This document shows, one piece after another, positions 62,836 through 64,000 of a stretch of DNA of 64,000 nt (its first letter is position 1; every line of letters begins with the position of its first letter). This DNA is from Myxococcus xanthus (GTDB lineage: Bacteria; Myxococcota; Myxococcia; Myxococcales; Myxococcaceae). Location: contig NZ_CP017174.1 in the NCBI RefSeq assembly GCF_006402735.1, positions 2,545,001 to 2,609,000 of the forward strand. The letters run 5' to 3'. The notes beneath the pieces are model-generated. The model had not been told where the DNA came from and made no database searches. It worked only from the letters and a program-made list of their open reading frames with translations. The position numbers and the translations under genes are program-made.

Positions 62836-64000
62836 GCGTCGCCGCGTCGTAGTCCGCCCACCAGCCCTGGAGCACCTTCATGTCGGTGGCGCGCGGCTCG
62901 TCGCCGGGGCCCGCCATGTCCAGGTACGCGTGCAGCAGCGGCCGGAAGTAGGGGTGCGCGCAGCGGTCGATGATGTCCTGGGCGCGGCGCTTCGGCGAGC
63001 GGATGTCCATGTTGAGCGCGTAGCCCTGCTCGGTGACGACGCACTTGATGTCGTGCTCGGTGTGGTCGATGTGCCGCACGTACGGCATGACACAGCTCAC
63101 CGTGCGGCCATCCCGCAGCTTTCGCGTGGACGGCGTGTGGACGATGCTCAGGTACGCATTGCGGAAGAAGTCACCCGAGCCGCCCAGTCCATTGACGATG
63201 CGCGAGCCGTCGATGTGCGTGGAGTTGACGTGCCCGTAGATGTCCACCTCGATGGGGGTGTTCATCGCGATGACGAAGAGGCGGGAGATGATTTCGGGGC
63301 TGTTGGACAGCCACATGGGGCGCAGCACCAGCCGGTCCTTGCTCCGCTCGAACATGTCGAGGAAGCGCTGGCGGCCCTCGGAGGAGAAGGACACCGCGGT
63401 GGCGGACGCGTATTCGAACTTCGCGTCGTCCTCCACGTAGCGCAGCATTCCGTCCTGGAAGACCTCGGTCCAGAAGCGGATTTTCTGGAAGGGCGAGTCG
63501 TAGAGCTGGCCGATGATGGCGTTGGCCACGTTGCCCACGCCGGACTGGATGGGCGGCAGGCGCTTGCCCCATTGGTACTGCTCGCGGCAGCGCATCAGGA
63601 AGTCGATGACGTGCTCCGCGATGCGCTTGGCGGTGTCATCCGCCGCCTTGAAGGGCACCGGGTGGTCGGGCGTGCGGGACTCCACTACCGCCACCACCTT
63701 GCTCACGTCGAACTCCACGTAGGGGTTGCCGATGCGGTCCCTCACGTTCACCAGCGGCAGCGGCCAGCCCACGTGCGGATGGACGGCGGGCAGCACGATG
63801 TCGTGGAAACCCGTGTAGTCCGGCCCGGAGGTGTTGACCTCGAGCACGATCTTCTTCGCGCGGGCGAGCGCCTCCGCGCTGATTCCCACCGACGACGTGA
63901 GGACGACGCTGCCATTCTTCCGGATGCGCGACACCTCGACGATGGCCACGTCGATGTCGCCATAGAAGCCGTACATCAGGTTGCGCGCGAAGGCGGACAG
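62813..64000 (-). CDS. Acetyl-CoA hydrolase / CoA-transferase family protein (5' end outside window)
   Basis: The last 395 residues of an Ach1/AarC-type enzyme; the frame is open to the window edge (LSAFARN before LMYGFYGDIDVAIVEVS). Family marks: VLEVNTSGPDYTGFHDIVLP, LPPIQSGVGNVANAIIGQL, the glycine loop NGLGGSGDFFRNAYLSI and HDIKCVVTEQGYALNMDIRSPKRRAQDIIDRCAHP. Members move CoA between succinate, acetate, butyrate or propionate, so it could link to the acyl-CoA chemistry of the mutase cluster about 27 kb away (inference). The catalytic glutamate assignment needs the full sequence. Confidence 0.92.
   Translation of the reverse strand: MSAFARNLMYGFYGDIDVAIVEVSRIRKNGSVVLTSSVGISAEALARAKKIVLEVNTSGPDYTGFHDIVLPAVHPHVGWPLPLVNVRDRIGNPYVEFDVSKVVAVVESRTPDHPVPFKAADDTAKRIAEHVIDFLMRCREQYQWGKRLPPIQSGVGNVANAIIGQLYDSPFQKIRFWTEVFQDGMLRYVEDDAKFEYASATAVSFSSEGRQRFLDMFERSKDRLVLRPMWLSNSPEIISRLFVIAMNTPIEVDIYGHVNSTHIDGSRIVNGLGGSGDFFRNAYLSIVHTPSTRKLRDGRTVSCVMPYVRHIDHTEHDIKCVVTEQGYALNMDIRSPKRRAQDIIDRCAHPYFRPLLHAYLDMAGPGDEPRATDMKVLQGWWADYDAATRAFPQNG

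Overview
The window is about 64 kb of very GC-rich DNA with strong G/C bias at third codon positions and dense genes on both strands. No rRNA, tRNA, insertion sequence, phage or CRISPR array was seen. The gene content points to a fruiting myxobacterium of the Myxococcus/Corallococcus group. The evidence is a bacterial arginine kinase, cobalamin mutases (MutAB and fused IcmF), an attached Ser/Thr kinase, FHA and WD40 proteins, and lipoproteins with Asp/Ala/Gly/Thr linkers and DUF4215/fibro-slime modules. This assignment comes from family knowledge and composition, not from a database comparison.

Layout. 1-3.6 kb: the end of a 14-blade WD40 protein, a small secreted protein, and a gene-poor stretch with two likely gene remnants. 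3.6-7.7 kb: an outer-membrane porin followed by a glycine betaine/proline ABC transporter (proV-proW-proX), probably one osmoprotection operon. 7.7-18.4 kb: arginine kinase, an S37-type peptidase lipoprotein, a DUF4419 protein with a SUKH-like tail, a membrane Ser/Thr kinase and, divergent from it, a thioredoxin-MORN fusion followed 2 bp later by an acidic FHA protein. 18.5-27.4 kb: a SWIM/SNF2 helicase, a TPR protein, a CPA2 antiporter with a TrkA-N domain and a fibro-slime lipoprotein.

27.4-36.1 kb: a minus-strand cobalamin cluster (mutA-mutB-meaB-icmF) with overlapping junctions and an intrinsic terminator after icmF. 36.2-43.4 kb: RNase HI with a viroplasmin-like tail, a DsbA-family protein, a nitronate monooxygenase-like flavoprotein, an ADOP permease, a small secreted protein, an internally shortened Gfo/Idh protein and a DUF488 protein. 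43.4-44.2 kb is non-coding and holds a G-rich 42/60-bp mosaic repeat. 44.2-52.2 kb: a large envelope protein, a FusB-like EF-G-binding zinc-finger protein, RsgA, an orphan TAXI solute receptor and a membrane-fused spermidine-synthase-like protein. 52.2-52.5 kb carries a homopurine-loop hairpin and two related intrinsic terminators, a candidate small-RNA locus.

52.5-64 kb: a small lipoprotein and a HExxH metalloprotease lipoprotein; bifunctional aspartokinase-homoserine dehydrogenase (thrA) preceded by a clear threonine attenuator (44-codon leader with ten consecutive Thr codons, then a terminator hairpin); a PiT phosphate transporter with its DUF47 partner; a zinc-independent quinone reductase; DusA; a TPR protein; and a CoA-transferase/hydrolase running off the right edge.

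The strongest unannotated regulatory find is the thr leader. The most open-ended are the twin-terminator locus near 52.4 kb, the G-rich mosaic repeat near 43.7 kb, and the kinase / thioredoxin-MORN / FHA neighbourhood at 12.7-18.4 kb.
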